Shown piece by piece: positions 1 through 10,838 of a stretch of 64,000 bases of DNA (position 1 is its first letter; the number at the start of each line of letters is the position of its first letter). This stretch comes from Helicobacter macacae MIT 99-5501. Its GTDB lineage: Bacteria > Campylobacterota > Campylobacteria > Campylobacterales > Helicobacteraceae. Location of the stretch: the NCBI RefSeq assembly GCF_000507845.1, contig NZ_KI669454.1, positions 186,001-250,000 on the forward strand, given 5' to 3'. The notes under the pieces are model-generated. The model had not been told where the DNA came from and made no database searches. It saw nothing but the letters and a program-made list of their open reading frames with translations. A program made the position numbers and the translations under genes.

Positions 1-62
1 TACTCATTGAAACCTCACAAAATTTTTTGTTATATTACCATAACAACACTTTAAAATATTAT

Positions 63-1532
63 TTATGATTTTGCCACTTTACCCTCTTGGTAGTCATAGT
101 CTGTATTTATCTCCCATAGATTTGGATTAGCCCTGCCCAAAATCTTATCAGCACACAAAAGCCCCATTAGCAAGCTATGGTCTTGATTGTTGTATTTAAA
201 CGCGCCGTTGCGTCCGATGAAGTGCAAGTCTTTGAAGTCATCTAGTGCATTGTAGATTTTACTAAGATTTTGCTTATAGCCTTTCTCATAGATGGGATAG
301 GATTTATGGATTTTAAGCGCGTGGGTGCGCTTGATTTGGCTAGAGTGTGCCACTAGGTTTGAATCTAGCAAATCTTTCTTTGCGATATTTATGATTTCAT
401 CACTGCTTAGATTCCATAGCTTTTCATCATCATTTGCCCAATACTCAAGGCATAAAATGCTTTCACTTCTCCCACAGCGCAAGTCTTGCGTCCAATTTGC
501 GAAGTTTGTGATTCTACCAGTCTCAATATTCTTAGAGTGAACATAAATCCAATTGTCCCTAAAAAGCTTCGTCTTTTGCGTGCTTTTTTCACGCAATGTT
601 GTTTTTACGGATTGTGGGCTAGTATCTGCGCTAGATTCTTTTGCGCAATCCACCTCCACATACACCAAAATCGTGTTGCGAAATTTTAGATTTTGTGCCA
701 AATCTTTAATCGCACAATCTAGCTCATCTAGGCTTAGCACCATATCCCTAAAAGGCGCGGTTGAAATCACTATATCGCCATATATCTCGCCACCACTCGT
801 GCGAATCCCAATCGCCCTTTTATCCTGCGTGATGATGCCACTCACTTCTATATCGCAAAGTATCTCCCCACCATTTTGTAAAATCTCTTTTGCCATATTT
901 TCATACACCACGCCACAGCCTTTTTTGGGGTAGCTAAACTCATCTACTAAGGTTTTGTGCTTTTTGCTTTTATCGCCCACAAATGCACTTTTGATTGCCT
1001 CATAGAGATTTAGCCCCTTTATGCGCTGTCTTGCAAAGTCGCTATCCAAATCCTTGCACTCTATGCCCCAAAGTTTTTGTGTGTAGGACTTAAAAAATAT
1101 GCTATATAAGCGATAGCCAAAGGCATTTGCCACCCAAGATTCAAAGCTGTTCCCACCAAATGGCTTTATCTTTGCTTTTATAAAGCTAAGCACACATAGG
1201 GTGGATTCGATGATTCCAAGTTTAAAAAGTGCGTCAAATCCACGCAATGGGTAGTAAAAAAATTTGTTGTTATAAAAAATCCTAGTTAGTCGGCTTACCT
1301 TTTGGCTCTCCCCATAAGTGTGCGCACTCCAAAAGTCATTTAGCCGTTTGTCTTTGCTAAAAAATCTATGCGGTCCAATATCTACGATTTGGTCAAACAT
1401 TTTTAATGACTTGCTCATACCGCCCACGCTAGATTGCGCCTCATAGATTGCGACTTTATAGCCATTTTGGCTTAGCACTCGCCCCGCGCTTAGTCCAGCC
1501 ACTCCTGCACCGATGATTAGCACTTTTTTCAT
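63..1532 (-). CDS. FAD-dependent amine oxidoreductase (UDP-galactopyranose mutase/protoporphyrinogen oxidase-like)
   Basis: 489 residues. The N-terminus has a Rossmann FAD/NAD-binding motif GAGVAG at residues 8-13, an acidic residue ending the second strand (YEAQ, about 31), then GGMSKS and IGPHRFFSKDK, as in NAD(P)/FAD-dependent amine oxidases related to UDP-galactopyranose mutase and phytoene desaturase. No membrane segment is evident. It is the last gene of a leftward operon with galE, a GtrA protein and a GT39-like membrane enzyme, so a role in making or modifying a nucleotide sugar or lipid-linked sugar is inferred. The family is secure; the substrate is unknown. Confidence 0.8.
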   Translation of the reverse strand: MKKVLIIGAGVAGLSAGRVLSQNGYKVAIYEAQSSVGGMSKSLKMFDQIVDIGPHRFFSKDKRLNDFWSAHTYGESQKVSRLTRIFYNNKFFYYPLRGFDALFKLGIIESTLCVLSFIKAKIKPFGGNSFESWVANAFGYRLYSIFFKSYTQKLWGIECKDLDSDFARQRIKGLNLYEAIKSAFVGDKSKKHKTLVDEFSYPKKGCGVVYENMAKEILQNGGEILCDIEVSGIITQDKRAIGIRTSGGEIYGDIVISTAPFRDMVLSLDELDCAIKDLAQNLKFRNTILVYVEVDCAKESSADTSPQSVKTTLREKSTQKTKLFRDNWIYVHSKNIETGRITNFANWTQDLRCGRSESILCLEYWANDDEKLWNLSSDEIINIAKKDLLDSNLVAHSSQIKRTHALKIHKSYPIYEKGYKQNLSKIYNALDDFKDLHFIGRNGAFKYNNQDHSLLMGLLCADKILGRANPNLWEINTDYDYQEGKVAKS

Positions 1533-1553
1533 TTTGCCTCCTTTTTGTTACTT

Positions 1554-2630
1554 TTAATATCGCTGATTTTTATGCCACGCAAACGCGCTCTTTAGGATAG
1601 ATTCCAAATCATAAAAGATAGGATTCCACCCTAAAATCTCTTTTGCTTTTTTGGCACTTCCTACTAGCTCATTTGGGTCGCCTTCTCGCCGTGATTCGTA
1701 TTTGGTAGGAATCTCACATTGTGTGATTTTCCTTGCACACTCTAGCACTTCAATGACGGAGAATCCCGCACCATTGCCTAGATTAAACACTTCGCTTTTT
1801 AAATTTTGCTCTAAATAATATAGTGCCAAAATATGCGCTGCACTCAAATCATCTATATGGATAAAGTCCCGCACACAGCTGCCATCACGCGTGTCATAGT
1901 CTGTGCCAAAGACGCTAAAGCACTCACGCTTTTTGAGTGCGGTTTGTAGCATTAGTGGAATTAGGTGTGTTTCGGGGTTATGGGATTCGCCGATGTCAAA
2001 AAAGTTACTCGCTCCAGCGGCATTGAAATACCTTAGGGCAATGTAGTGTAGTCCATAAGCGTTTGCAAAATCAGCTAAAATCTGCTCTACCATTAGTTTG
2101 CTTCGTCCGTAGGGATTGATAGGATTTTGCGGGTGGGATTCTGCTATGGGTAGCTCCAAAGGATTGCCATAGGTGGCGCAAGTGGAGCTAAAGATAATGC
2201 GCTTAACGCCAAATTTGCGCATAGATTCTAGTAGGTTTAGAGAGTTTGCGACATTGTTTGCGTAGTATTTGGCGGGATTTTCTACACTCTCTCCCACATA
2301 GGCAAACGCAGCAAAATGCAAAACACAAGAAATTTTATGTTCCCTAAAAATCGCATCTAACGCTTCTTTGTCGCACAAATCTGCTTTGATAAATGTTGTG
2401 TTTGCTTTTGGGTTTGTGAGATTTGGCGTTACGCGTGATTGGGATAGATTTGTTCGATTAAAAAACTCTAAAATATTGCTAGAATCTAATAGCCTAAAAT
2501 CTAGTGCTTCTTTGTGTCCAAAATGAAGGCTATCGACAACGATAGTGCGAAATCCTAGTGTGTTTAGCATAGCATTCACACAAGAGCCGATATATCCAGC
2601 TCCACCTGTGATTAGGATTTTGTCATTCAT
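1554..2630 (-). CDS. galE: UDP-glucose 4-epimerase GalE
   Basis: 358 residues, an extended short-chain dehydrogenase/reductase. Visible are the NAD-binding GGAGYIGS near the N-terminus, SSTCATYG with the catalytic Ser/Thr, and the NPYGRSK box holding the catalytic Tyr-x3-Lys. It interconverts UDP-glucose and UDP-galactose in the cytoplasm for surface glycans. An extra stretch near residues 55-80, rich in Asn, Ser and Thr, makes it about 20 residues longer than the usual 335-340. Its ATG overlaps the stop of the upstream gtrA-like gene by 4 bases (ATGA), indicating translational coupling. Confidence 0.93.
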   Translation of the reverse strand: MNDKILITGGAGYIGSCVNAMLNTLGFRTIVVDSLHFGHKEALDFRLLDSSNILEFFNRTNLSQSRVTPNLTNPKANTTFIKADLCDKEALDAIFREHKISCVLHFAAFAYVGESVENPAKYYANNVANSLNLLESMRKFGVKRIIFSSTCATYGNPLELPIAESHPQNPINPYGRSKLMVEQILADFANAYGLHYIALRYFNAAGASNFFDIGESHNPETHLIPLMLQTALKKRECFSVFGTDYDTRDGSCVRDFIHIDDLSAAHILALYYLEQNLKSEVFNLGNGAGFSVIEVLECARKITQCEIPTKYESRREGDPNELVGSAKKAKEILGWNPIFYDLESILKSAFAWHKNQRY

Positions 2631-3094
2631 TTTTCGCCCCCTTTTTTATGAAATTTATTTTGCAGTGATTGCTCTAATGCGCTTGTCCTAAAGCTAAAAA
2701 ATTTATGCCCCAAAAAGTTGCAAATAAAGCTAAAGCCAATGCCACAAATATGCGCTAGTAGCTTTTGTAGCTCTATGCTAAGCCCGAGATTTGCGCCTTG
2801 CAAAACTCTAAGCGCAAACACTGCTACAAAAGTCTGCACCACAAGCCCCACAAATGCCACGAGCGAGAATTTCACAAAGGCGATTTTGGTGCTTTTGTAT
2901 TTGTCTTTTGGGAAAATGTATTTCACGCTTATGGCGAAATTCACAAAATGTCCGCTTATGTAGCCCAAAGCCACGCTCACACCAAAGCCAAAAAATAGCT
3001 CATAGAAAATGCGTGAGAGTAGATTCACAACTAAAGCGACAAAAGCCGAGCCAAAATAGCGCGTAAATTGCGAATGATAAATAAAAGCTAACAC
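2627..3094 (-). CDS. GtrA family membrane protein
   Basis: 155 residues with four predicted membrane segments, the architecture of GtrA/DPMS1-like proteins that flip or present polyprenyl-linked sugars for periplasmic glycosylation. The segment with IFYELFFGFGVSVALGYISG followed by VNFAISVKYIF is typical. It lies between a GT39-like glycosyltransferase and galE, the usual company of GtrA proteins. It ends in a basic tail (HKKGGEK). Role inferred from family and context. Confidence 0.85.
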   Translation of the reverse strand: MLAFIYHSQFTRYFGSAFVALVVNLLSRIFYELFFGFGVSVALGYISGHFVNFAISVKYIFPKDKYKSTKIAFVKFSLVAFVGLVVQTFVAVFALRVLQGANLGLSIELQKLLAHICGIGFSFICNFLGHKFFSFRTSALEQSLQNKFHKKGGEK

Positions 3095-3136
3095 CGCGAA
3101 TCCTTTAAAGCAAAATTATAGCAAAGTTTGGGATTT

Positions 3137-5194
3137 TCATTGTTTGATTACCTTAAATAGCTTAAATTGCGCGTTTTTATAGATTAGCTCTGTTTTCTTT
3201 AAAAATGCGCTTGAATCAATATTTATCGCATCATACCCACGCCACAAATCCCTCTCCCACAGCACGAAATCCACCTCATCGAATCTAGCGATATTATTAC
3301 TCGCAAAAGAGATTCGATGCGTATTTAGATACAAAACGCGCGGTTTGCGAAATAAAATCACAGCATTTTTGGGCGTATTTTTATCGATAAACGCCCACAT
3401 TTCCTTTGCTTCCTTTGTATATGCGCCACTTGTGGTGATTGTGCTATCAAAAATTTTTTTAAAATCAAGCACACAATTTGCCAAAATAATAAGCAACAAT
3501 ACGCTCATAAAACGCCCAAAGAATTGCCTATCAGCATTTAAGATAATAAGTCCTTTTGCACCCCATAGCACAGCAAAAGGCAATAGCAAATATACGAATC
3601 TAAGCCCTTGAATGCCAATCCACAAAAGCAACAACGCCAAAAATCCACACGCAAAAATCACATAAAAGATATTTTCGCTAAATCTCACGCCGTTTGCGCC
3701 CTTTAGGCTATCTTTGATACCGAAATATATCAGTGGCACACATAGCGCAAAAAGCGTTAGTCGCCCTTCATTTGCGAAAAAATCTTTGAAAATCTCCACA
3801 TAATAATCAGCGTTGCGTAAAATACTTGCGCCACTTATATTTGCTAACATACCAAAATGTCCGCTACCACCGCTTGAAAGCGTGATTGAAACGATGGCGA
3901 ATCCTACGATAAATATTGCATAAGGAATCGCGTGGATTTTCCAAGAATAGGGCGAATCTATAAGTGAGAGTGGCTTTAGGATTTTTGCTTTGAATAGATT
4001 CGGGGCGAATTGTTTGGCTAACAAAATGCCCTGCATTGCGATTAAAGCGCATAAAATAACAAATCCATTCATACGAATGAGACTTGCAAAAAGCATAAAG
4101 ATTCCGCCAAAAGTTGCAATAAAAATGCCGTAACTGCGAGATTTTGATTCGCCAAATAACTTTGCCAAAATAATCAGCGTGATAAATCCAAATAATAAAA
4201 ACGGAATGTCGCTTAAAATATTATTTGCCACAGATGAAGTCATAGAGGGATTTATCGCAAAAAATAGCGTGGCAAAAATAGCATAGATTCGTGGCAATCG
4301 AATCGCACAAAAGATATAAAAGATTCCCACAAATAGCGTGTAGCAAATGATTCCTATGCTTTTAAAAGCATAAATATTAAAGCCAAAGATTTTATAAAGC
4401 GGTGCTAAAAGCATTGGAAAGCCCCACGGATAGGCATAAGGACCATACAACCAATCGCATTGACTCATCATCAGCGTATTATCAGCGATATATTGCGCGA
4501 CTTCGCCGTTTGCTAGGGCGATTCCTTGAGCGATATATCCGCTAAAATCCCCACCCCAATTATGCCCATTATCTACCTGCCCCACGCATAAAATAAGCGT
4601 AATTAGCGATAAAATAAGCGCGAGTGCGTAATCATATCTGCCAAACGGCACAAGGCGGTGCTTTATGGTATTTATTAACAAAAATGTAAGTGTCAAAATA
4701 CCGATAAATATTTTTATAATATTCCACAGCAATGGATTAAAATCGATTGTATATTCCACTTTGCCTAGCGATTCAACGCCAAGCGTAGCTAAATCTTGCG
4801 TGGAGTTAAAAAAGACATTTCGTTTGCTATGTTTTAAATCCTTAAATGCGGTTGAATCCACCTTATTATCCCACGCATAGCTTATCACTTTGACATTTGA
4901 GATAGAGCTAGAGCGAAGCAGTGCGGCATATTTTTCAAAATAGATTCTAGCCGTATAGCTAAACTCGCCATCTATCGCATTTTTATCATCATCTAATGCC
5001 ACTTTTTGCTCGTGTAGGCTTAGATTCGCGCTATATGTTTCGCCTTTTGTGGATTGATTTAGCATAAATGTGCCGATAATCCCTACTACCGCGATTATGC
5101 TTAAAACACATAGAGAGATTTTCGCCCACTTTGGGAATATCGCATTTAGCGTTGTATTTAGTGTTGCTTTTGGATTTGCCTTACTCATCTGCAA
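3137..5194 (-). CDS. Polytopic membrane protein, GT39/ArnT-like glycosyltransferase
   Basis: 685 residues. There is one N-terminal membrane segment (about 26-45), a soluble stretch to about residue 155, then ten or more hydrophobic segments and a soluble C-terminal domain from about 590. The loop GGDFSGYIAQG near residue 215 resembles the first periplasmic loop of GT39/GT-C enzymes, where an acidic residue acts in catalysis. GT-C enzymes use polyprenyl-phosphate sugars in the periplasm. It heads an operon with gtrA and galE, which would supply carrier-linked sugar. Family assignment is moderate; acceptor and sugar are unknown. Confidence 0.65.
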   Translation of the reverse strand: MQMSKANPKATLNTTLNAIFPKWAKISLCVLSIIAVVGIIGTFMLNQSTKGETYSANLSLHEQKVALDDDKNAIDGEFSYTARIYFEKYAALLRSSSISNVKVISYAWDNKVDSTAFKDLKHSKRNVFFNSTQDLATLGVESLGKVEYTIDFNPLLWNIIKIFIGILTLTFLLINTIKHRLVPFGRYDYALALILSLITLILCVGQVDNGHNWGGDFSGYIAQGIALANGEVAQYIADNTLMMSQCDWLYGPYAYPWGFPMLLAPLYKIFGFNIYAFKSIGIICYTLFVGIFYIFCAIRLPRIYAIFATLFFAINPSMTSSVANNILSDIPFLLFGFITLIILAKLFGESKSRSYGIFIATFGGIFMLFASLIRMNGFVILCALIAMQGILLAKQFAPNLFKAKILKPLSLIDSPYSWKIHAIPYAIFIVGFAIVSITLSSGGSGHFGMLANISGASILRNADYYVEIFKDFFANEGRLTLFALCVPLIYFGIKDSLKGANGVRFSENIFYVIFACGFLALLLLWIGIQGLRFVYLLLPFAVLWGAKGLIILNADRQFFGRFMSVLLLIILANCVLDFKKIFDSTITTSGAYTKEAKEMWAFIDKNTPKNAVILFRKPRVLYLNTHRISFASNNIARFDEVDFVLWERDLWRGYDAINIDSSAFLKKTELIYKNAQFKLFKVIKQ

Positions 5195-5227
5195 ATCCTT
5201 GAATCAAAGCGTAGATTGGCTACCCCG

Positions 5228-5298
5228 TCATTGCAAGAGCTAGATTGCCACGAATATGCTAACGCAAATGCAAGGCTTACAAGTAAGCCTTGCAATGA
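5228..5298. repeat. Dispersed palindromic repeat
   Basis: Outer inverted arms TCATTGCAAG (5228-5237) and CTTGCAATGA (5289-5298), with an inner hairpin CAAGGCTTA/TAAGCCTTG at 5271-5292. The core GATTGCCACGAA recurs near 63.45 kb, and related arms TCATTGCGAG/CTCGCAATGA occur at 63331-63438. It lies in the leader of the leftward glycan operon. Confidence 0.7.
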
Positions 5299-5423
5299 TG
5301 ATAGGGCGATAATTTGTGCGAATGTCGCGATGGTGGCGTGAAATAATTGCTTTGTAGGTTTGGCAGATTTGTAAGAATAGAGTGTATTTTTGGGAGATTT
5401 ATCTAATGAGTGAAGTGTATTCG

Positions 5424-5437
5424 CCCCCCCCCCCCCC
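5424..5437. repeat. C14 homopolymer tract (contingency locus)
   Basis: Fourteen consecutive C on the plus strand, inside the split minus-strand ORF 5185-5524. The count present (14) leaves the two halves out of frame; 13 or 16 would join them. Confidence 0.95.
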
Positions 5438-5524
5438 AATATTTATCACTTTATGAAAAAGACCGTGTGTGAGTGATAAACTTTGCGTCAATCGACTTTG
5501 TGTAGCGTCTAAAAGATTTTGCAT

Positions 5525-5743
5525 AATGAATGCCTTTGATAAAAAAATGTAGCCAAAAGCTAAATAAAGGCTGAATTATACAAAAAAAAAAAAAAACAAT
5601 ACCAAATAATAAGTCCGCAAAAAAATGTTTGTAAAAGAGTGCTTTATTTGCAAGAAATTATAATATCTTTGTTTGATTTGTTTATAATTTGCCACTGATT
5701 TGCCACACTAAAAAAAACGCAAAAAATATTGAAAAAGGTAAAA
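5525..5743 (+). promoter_or_regulatory. Intergenic region with A15 tract and promoter for cmoB
   Basis: Contains 15 consecutive A at 5582-5596 and two good -10 boxes TATAAT at 5659-5664 and 5683-5688, followed by AAAAAGG before the chosen cmoB ATG at 5744. A poly-A run upstream of a -10 box may alter promoter strength when its length varies; that is inference. Confidence 0.5.
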
Positions 5744-6829
5744 ATGCAAAATCTGCTAAAGAATATCAACGATAAATATCACTTGCTTAGGGCTAAGCCT
5801 ATCGTGCCGCTTCTATCTAGGCTAAGGCAGCTTAGTGAGGATTTGCCAAGACTCAAGTGCGAATATCACTATGACAGAGGGATAAGGATTCCACAAATAC
5901 TGCCAAAAAATCACACAAACAAGCAGAGCATATATGAGATGATAGAATCTCTAGCGTGGGATTTGCGCTCGTGGAGGAAGGGACCATTTTTTTTGGAGGA
6001 TTTGCATATAGATAGCGAGTGGCAGAGCTTTGTGAAGTGGGATTTGCTACTGCCTTATGCGCAAAATCTCCTAGAAAATGCGATAGTGGGCGACATAGGG
6101 TGCAATAATGGATTTTATCTCTTTGCGATGAGTTTGCACAAGGCGCGAAAGCTGGTGGGCTTTGACCCTAGTGCGCTGTTTTTTTGTCAATTTTGCTTTA
6201 TCAATCATTTTTTGGATTTGCCTATTGAGTATGAGCTTTTGGGCGTGCAAGATTTAGATGAATACCTAAAATCCCAAAACACGCTAAAATCTCACAAGAT
6301 AAATGCACTATCTAGCCCAAGCGGTGCTACAAAGCGCGAAAAATTTGATGTGCTTTTTTGTCTAGGTGTGCTCTATCATAGGAGCGATGTGTTTGCTACG
6401 CTAAAATCCCTTGCAAACGCGCTAGATTCTGGTGGGGTGGCGTTTGTAGATACGCTTGTGATAGATGAGATTGACTTAGGCGAGGAGATTTTGGCAAGCT
6501 TGCCACAAGAGGCAAGGCTGGCTTTGAGTGAAAAACTTGATAGACTTGCAAAAATGGAATTTGTGCTAAGCCCTAAAAAAAGTTATGCTAAAATGCGCAA
6601 TGTGTTTTTTATCCCAAGTGTGCGGGCTTTTGAGGGGTGGGCATATCGCTGTGGATTTGGGGAGGTGGAGCTGCTTGCCATAGTGCCAACCACCACAGAT
6701 GAGCAAAGAAAAACAAAGTGGATAACCTCCCTAAGCCTAGAATCTTTCCTTGACGAAAACGACTCTACGCGCACAAGTGAGGGCTATCCCGCACCAAAAC
6801 GGGCGTATTTTAAGCTAAGGAGAAAATAA
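5744..6829 (+). CDS. cmoB: tRNA U34 carboxymethyltransferase CmoB
   Basis: About 361 residues from ATG 5744, chosen over an upstream in-frame TTG because AAAAAGG lies just before it. It has the SAM-binding motif GDIGCNNGFYL followed by LVGFDPS, and the family signature FCLGVLYHRSD. The N-terminal region with SWRKGPFFLEDLHIDSEW is typical. CmoB transfers the carboxymethyl group of carboxy-SAM to 5-hydroxyuridine at the wobble position of tRNA. It is followed without spacing by a hotdog-fold gene (TAAATG), a pairing I recall from H. pylori (HP0419-HP0420). Confidence 0.9.
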   Translation: MQNLLKNINDKYHLLRAKPIVPLLSRLRQLSEDLPRLKCEYHYDRGIRIPQILPKNHTNKQSIYEMIESLAWDLRSWRKGPFFLEDLHIDSEWQSFVKWDLLLPYAQNLLENAIVGDIGCNNGFYLFAMSLHKARKLVGFDPSALFFCQFCFINHFLDLPIEYELLGVQDLDEYLKSQNTLKSHKINALSSPSGATKREKFDVLFCLGVLYHRSDVFATLKSLANALDSGGVAFVDTLVIDEIDLGEEILASLPQEARLALSEKLDRLAKMEFVLSPKKSYAKMRNVFFIPSVRAFEGWAYRCGFGEVELLAIVPTTTDEQRKTKWITSLSLESFLDENDSTRTSEGYPAPKRAYFKLRRK

Positions 6830-7288
6830 ATGGCAGAAGAGATTGAGGAAGAGGAAAAAGTAGATAGATTATTCCCTGATGAGCGCGTGGTGGGCAATGC
6901 TATCAATCCGCATTTTTGTGGCGAAATGGAGGAAATCGGCAAAGATAAAGCCACTATCACTCTAACCACACGCGAGGATATGGAGGTGGATAAAGGCATA
7001 ACGCATACGGGGTTTGTCCATAGCGCAGCGGGGTTTGCTGCACTATGTGCGATAAATAAGAAAAACTCCATAATCATAGGCTCTGATGTGAAGTTTCTCG
7101 CTCCTGTGGAGACGAACCAAAAGGTGGAATTCAAAGCCAAAACACTTGTGGGGGATATGCGCAAATGCGAAGTCAAGGTAGAGGGATATGTGCTTGATAT
7201 AAAGATTTTTGATGGGTTGTTTTATATCGTAATCTTTGATAAAAAGCTATTCAAACTTAAGCTAAAAGAGAATGCTGAGCAACCTTAA
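6830..7288 (+). CDS. Hotdog-fold thioesterase-like protein
   Basis: 152 residues. The HTGFVHSAAGFAAL region resembles the PaaI/YbgC hotdog helix with its small-residue turn, followed by the strands IIIGSDVKFLAPVE and KVEFKAKTLVG. Hotdog thioesterases hydrolyse acyl-CoA or acyl-ACP; the substrate here is unknown. The N-terminal 12 residues are strongly acidic. The ATG directly follows the cmoB stop, so the two are co-transcribed and probably coupled. It corresponds to the HP0420-type protein beside cmoB in H. pylori. Confidence 0.75.
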   Translation: MAEEIEEEEKVDRLFPDERVVGNAINPHFCGEMEEIGKDKATITLTTREDMEVDKGITHTGFVHSAAGFAALCAINKKNSIIIGSDVKFLAPVETNQKVEFKAKTLVGDMRKCEVKVEGYVLDIKIFDGLFYIVIFDKKLFKLKLKENAEQP

Positions 7289-7386
7289 AAGCACAATCTT
7301 AATAAGTCGCGCTTAAAAAAGCAGTGGCGCGAGATATTACTTTTGCAAAAGGCTTTGTGTAGATACTAAACTTCTAGAGGCTAATT

Positions 7387-7860
7387 TTATTTCTTTTTAG
7401 ATTTTGCAGAATCGTCTTTTTTTGAGCTTTTTTTGGAATCGGCTTCTTTTGTTGGGCTTTGTGAATTTTCATCGTCCTCTTTATACCATTTAGAGATGGG
7501 CTCTGCTATGCCATAAGAGGGGTATTTGAAGCTATCTAGCACGATTTGAGCCATTGTTTTGTTGTCAAAATTAAACACAAGTGGGGCTAGGAAATTTATC
7601 GTGGAGTTTTGGATAGGTGTTTGCATTACCATAATGTTTGCGATAAGGATATTTTTGGAATTTTTCAAATCAAGCAAAAGCTCCATAGCCACAGGGACTT
7701 CAAAATCATATTGACGCAGGGCAAATGGATTTATCAGCACAAATACAGGGGCTGTGCCATCGGTGTTGCTAAGTCTCATAAAAATATCATCGATTTTTTC
7801 TAATGTCATTTTGCTGACATCTTCAAAGCCCAAAATAGGAGATTTTATATCGAAATCCAT
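7387..7860 (-). CDS. fliW: Flagellar assembly factor FliW
   Basis: 157 residues. The pattern VFVLINPFALRQYDFEVP, then NILIANIMVMQTP and STINFLAPLVFNFDNKTMAQ, is that of FliW, which binds flagellin and antagonises CsrA to time flagellin translation. The C-terminal 30 residues are a low-complexity Ser/Lys/Asp tail beyond the usual FliW length of about 130. Helicobacter usually has two FliW paralogues, so the number is left open. It is a single leftward gene, convergent with cmoB-hotdog. Confidence 0.85.
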   Translation of the reverse strand: MDFDIKSPILGFEDVSKMTLEKIDDIFMRLSNTDGTAPVFVLINPFALRQYDFEVPVAMELLLDLKNSKNILIANIMVMQTPIQNSTINFLAPLVFNFDNKTMAQIVLDSFKYPSYGIAEPISKWYKEDDENSQSPTKEADSKKSSKKDDSAKSKKK

Positions 7861-9652
<1,792 letters not shown>

Positions 9653-9798
9653 GCTGTGCTTGGCTTTTTGCGGATTATTTACGCGTTTGATTTAAGGCAG
9701 ATTTATCTTGCCACATAATCCCAAAAATAGCCTAAAAGCACTTTGTAGAAGCGATTGAAAAAACTCTAGGCAATAATCAAAACAACAAAGGATAACAA

Positions 9799-10779
9799 AT
9801 GGCAAAAAATGACTTAATCGGCGGTGCGTTATGGGACGCATATAGCAAAAAAGTAGCACAGCGAATGGACAATCCAACTCATCTAGGTGTCATCACCCAA
9901 GAGCAAGCAGACGCCAAAGGTGCGAAACTCATCGTAGCGGACTATGGCGCGGAGTCGTGTGGCGATGCGGTGCGGCTGTATTGGCTCGTGGATAAAGATG
10001 ACAGAATTATTGATGCGAAGTTTAAGAGCTTTGGCTGCGGGACGGCTATCGCAAGTAGTGATATGATGGTGGAGCTGTGCCTAAACAAAACCGTGCAAGA
10101 AGCGGTAAAAATCACTAATATCGATGTAGAAAAGGCACTGCGTGATGACCCCGATACGCCCGCTGTCCCCGGGCAAAAGATGCACTGCTCGGTAATGGCT
10201 TATGATGTCATCAAAAAAGCAGCAGGGCTCTATCTAGGCAAAAATGCCGAAGACTTTGAAGATGAAATCATCGTGTGTGAGTGCGCACGCGTAAGCCTCT
10301 CTACGATAAAAGAAGTCATACGACTAAATGACTTAAAATCCGTAGAGGAAATCACCCAATACACCAAAGCAGGCGCGTTTTGCAAATCTTGCGTGAAAGC
10401 AGGCGGGCACGAGAAGCGCGAATACTATCTAGTGGATATTCTAAACGCTGTGCGAACCGAAATGGAGAGCGAGAAGCTAAAAACCCAATACGAAAAAAGC
10501 CAAAGTGATGGCGCGAAATTCGCAGATATGACAATGGTGCAAAAGGTAAAAATGGTGGATAAAGTCATCGATGAAAATATCCGCCCAATGCTAATGATGG
10601 ATGGCGGAAATATGGAAATCCTCGACATAAAGGACACAAGCGATGGGCATATCGACATCTATATACGATATATGGGTGCGTGCGATGGGTGCGCGAGTGC
10701 TGCCACAGGCACGCTCTATGCCATAGAATCTGTCTTGCAAGAAAATCTCGATTCTAGCATTCGCGTAATGCCGATATAG
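9799..10779 (+). CDS. nifU: Fe-S cluster scaffold NifU
   Basis: 326 residues with the full three-domain NifU layout. The N-terminal IscU-like domain has cysteines in GAESCGD, FGCGTA and MHCSVMAYD. The central BFD-like [2Fe-2S] domain has CECAR and FCKSCVKAGG. The C-terminal Nfu domain has MGACDGCASA. It builds Fe-S clusters with sulfur from the upstream NifS. The 146-bp gap from nifS suggests one operon or a shared control. Confidence 0.95.
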   Translation: MAKNDLIGGALWDAYSKKVAQRMDNPTHLGVITQEQADAKGAKLIVADYGAESCGDAVRLYWLVDKDDRIIDAKFKSFGCGTAIASSDMMVELCLNKTVQEAVKITNIDVEKALRDDPDTPAVPGQKMHCSVMAYDVIKKAAGLYLGKNAEDFEDEIIVCECARVSLSTIKEVIRLNDLKSVEEITQYTKAGAFCKSCVKAGGHEKREYYLVDILNAVRTEMESEKLKTQYEKSQSDGAKFADMTMVQKVKMVDKVIDENIRPMLMMDGGNMEILDIKDTSDGHIDIYIRYMGACDGCASAATGTLYAIESVLQENLDSSIRVMPI

Positions 10780-10838
10780 ACGCAAAATATGGGTATAGTA
10801 AGTGTGGTAAGCCAAGTGGATTTTAGCCCTATTTTGGA

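Larger units (their letters stand above)
5185..5524 (-). pseudogene. Small ORF split by a C14/G14 tract; possible phase-variable leader gene
   Basis: On the minus strand an ATG at 5524, preceded by AAAGG, opens a frame that enters 14 G and stops at 5399 after 41 codons. The other side of the tract is open in a different frame to 5185 and overlaps the start of the GT39-like gene by 10 bases. The halves join into one frame of about 112 codons if the tract has 13 or 16 G. The joined product would have one hydrophobic segment. Its C-terminal third lies on a palindromic intergenic repeat, so it may be a decayed gene rather than a working one. Not recognised. Confidence 0.35.

Noticed and set aside
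5185..5439. 84-codon minus-strand ORF starting with TTG inside the poly-C tract
   Set aside because: It has no start signal of its own; it is the second half of the split ORF that begins at 5524, so it is reported only there.
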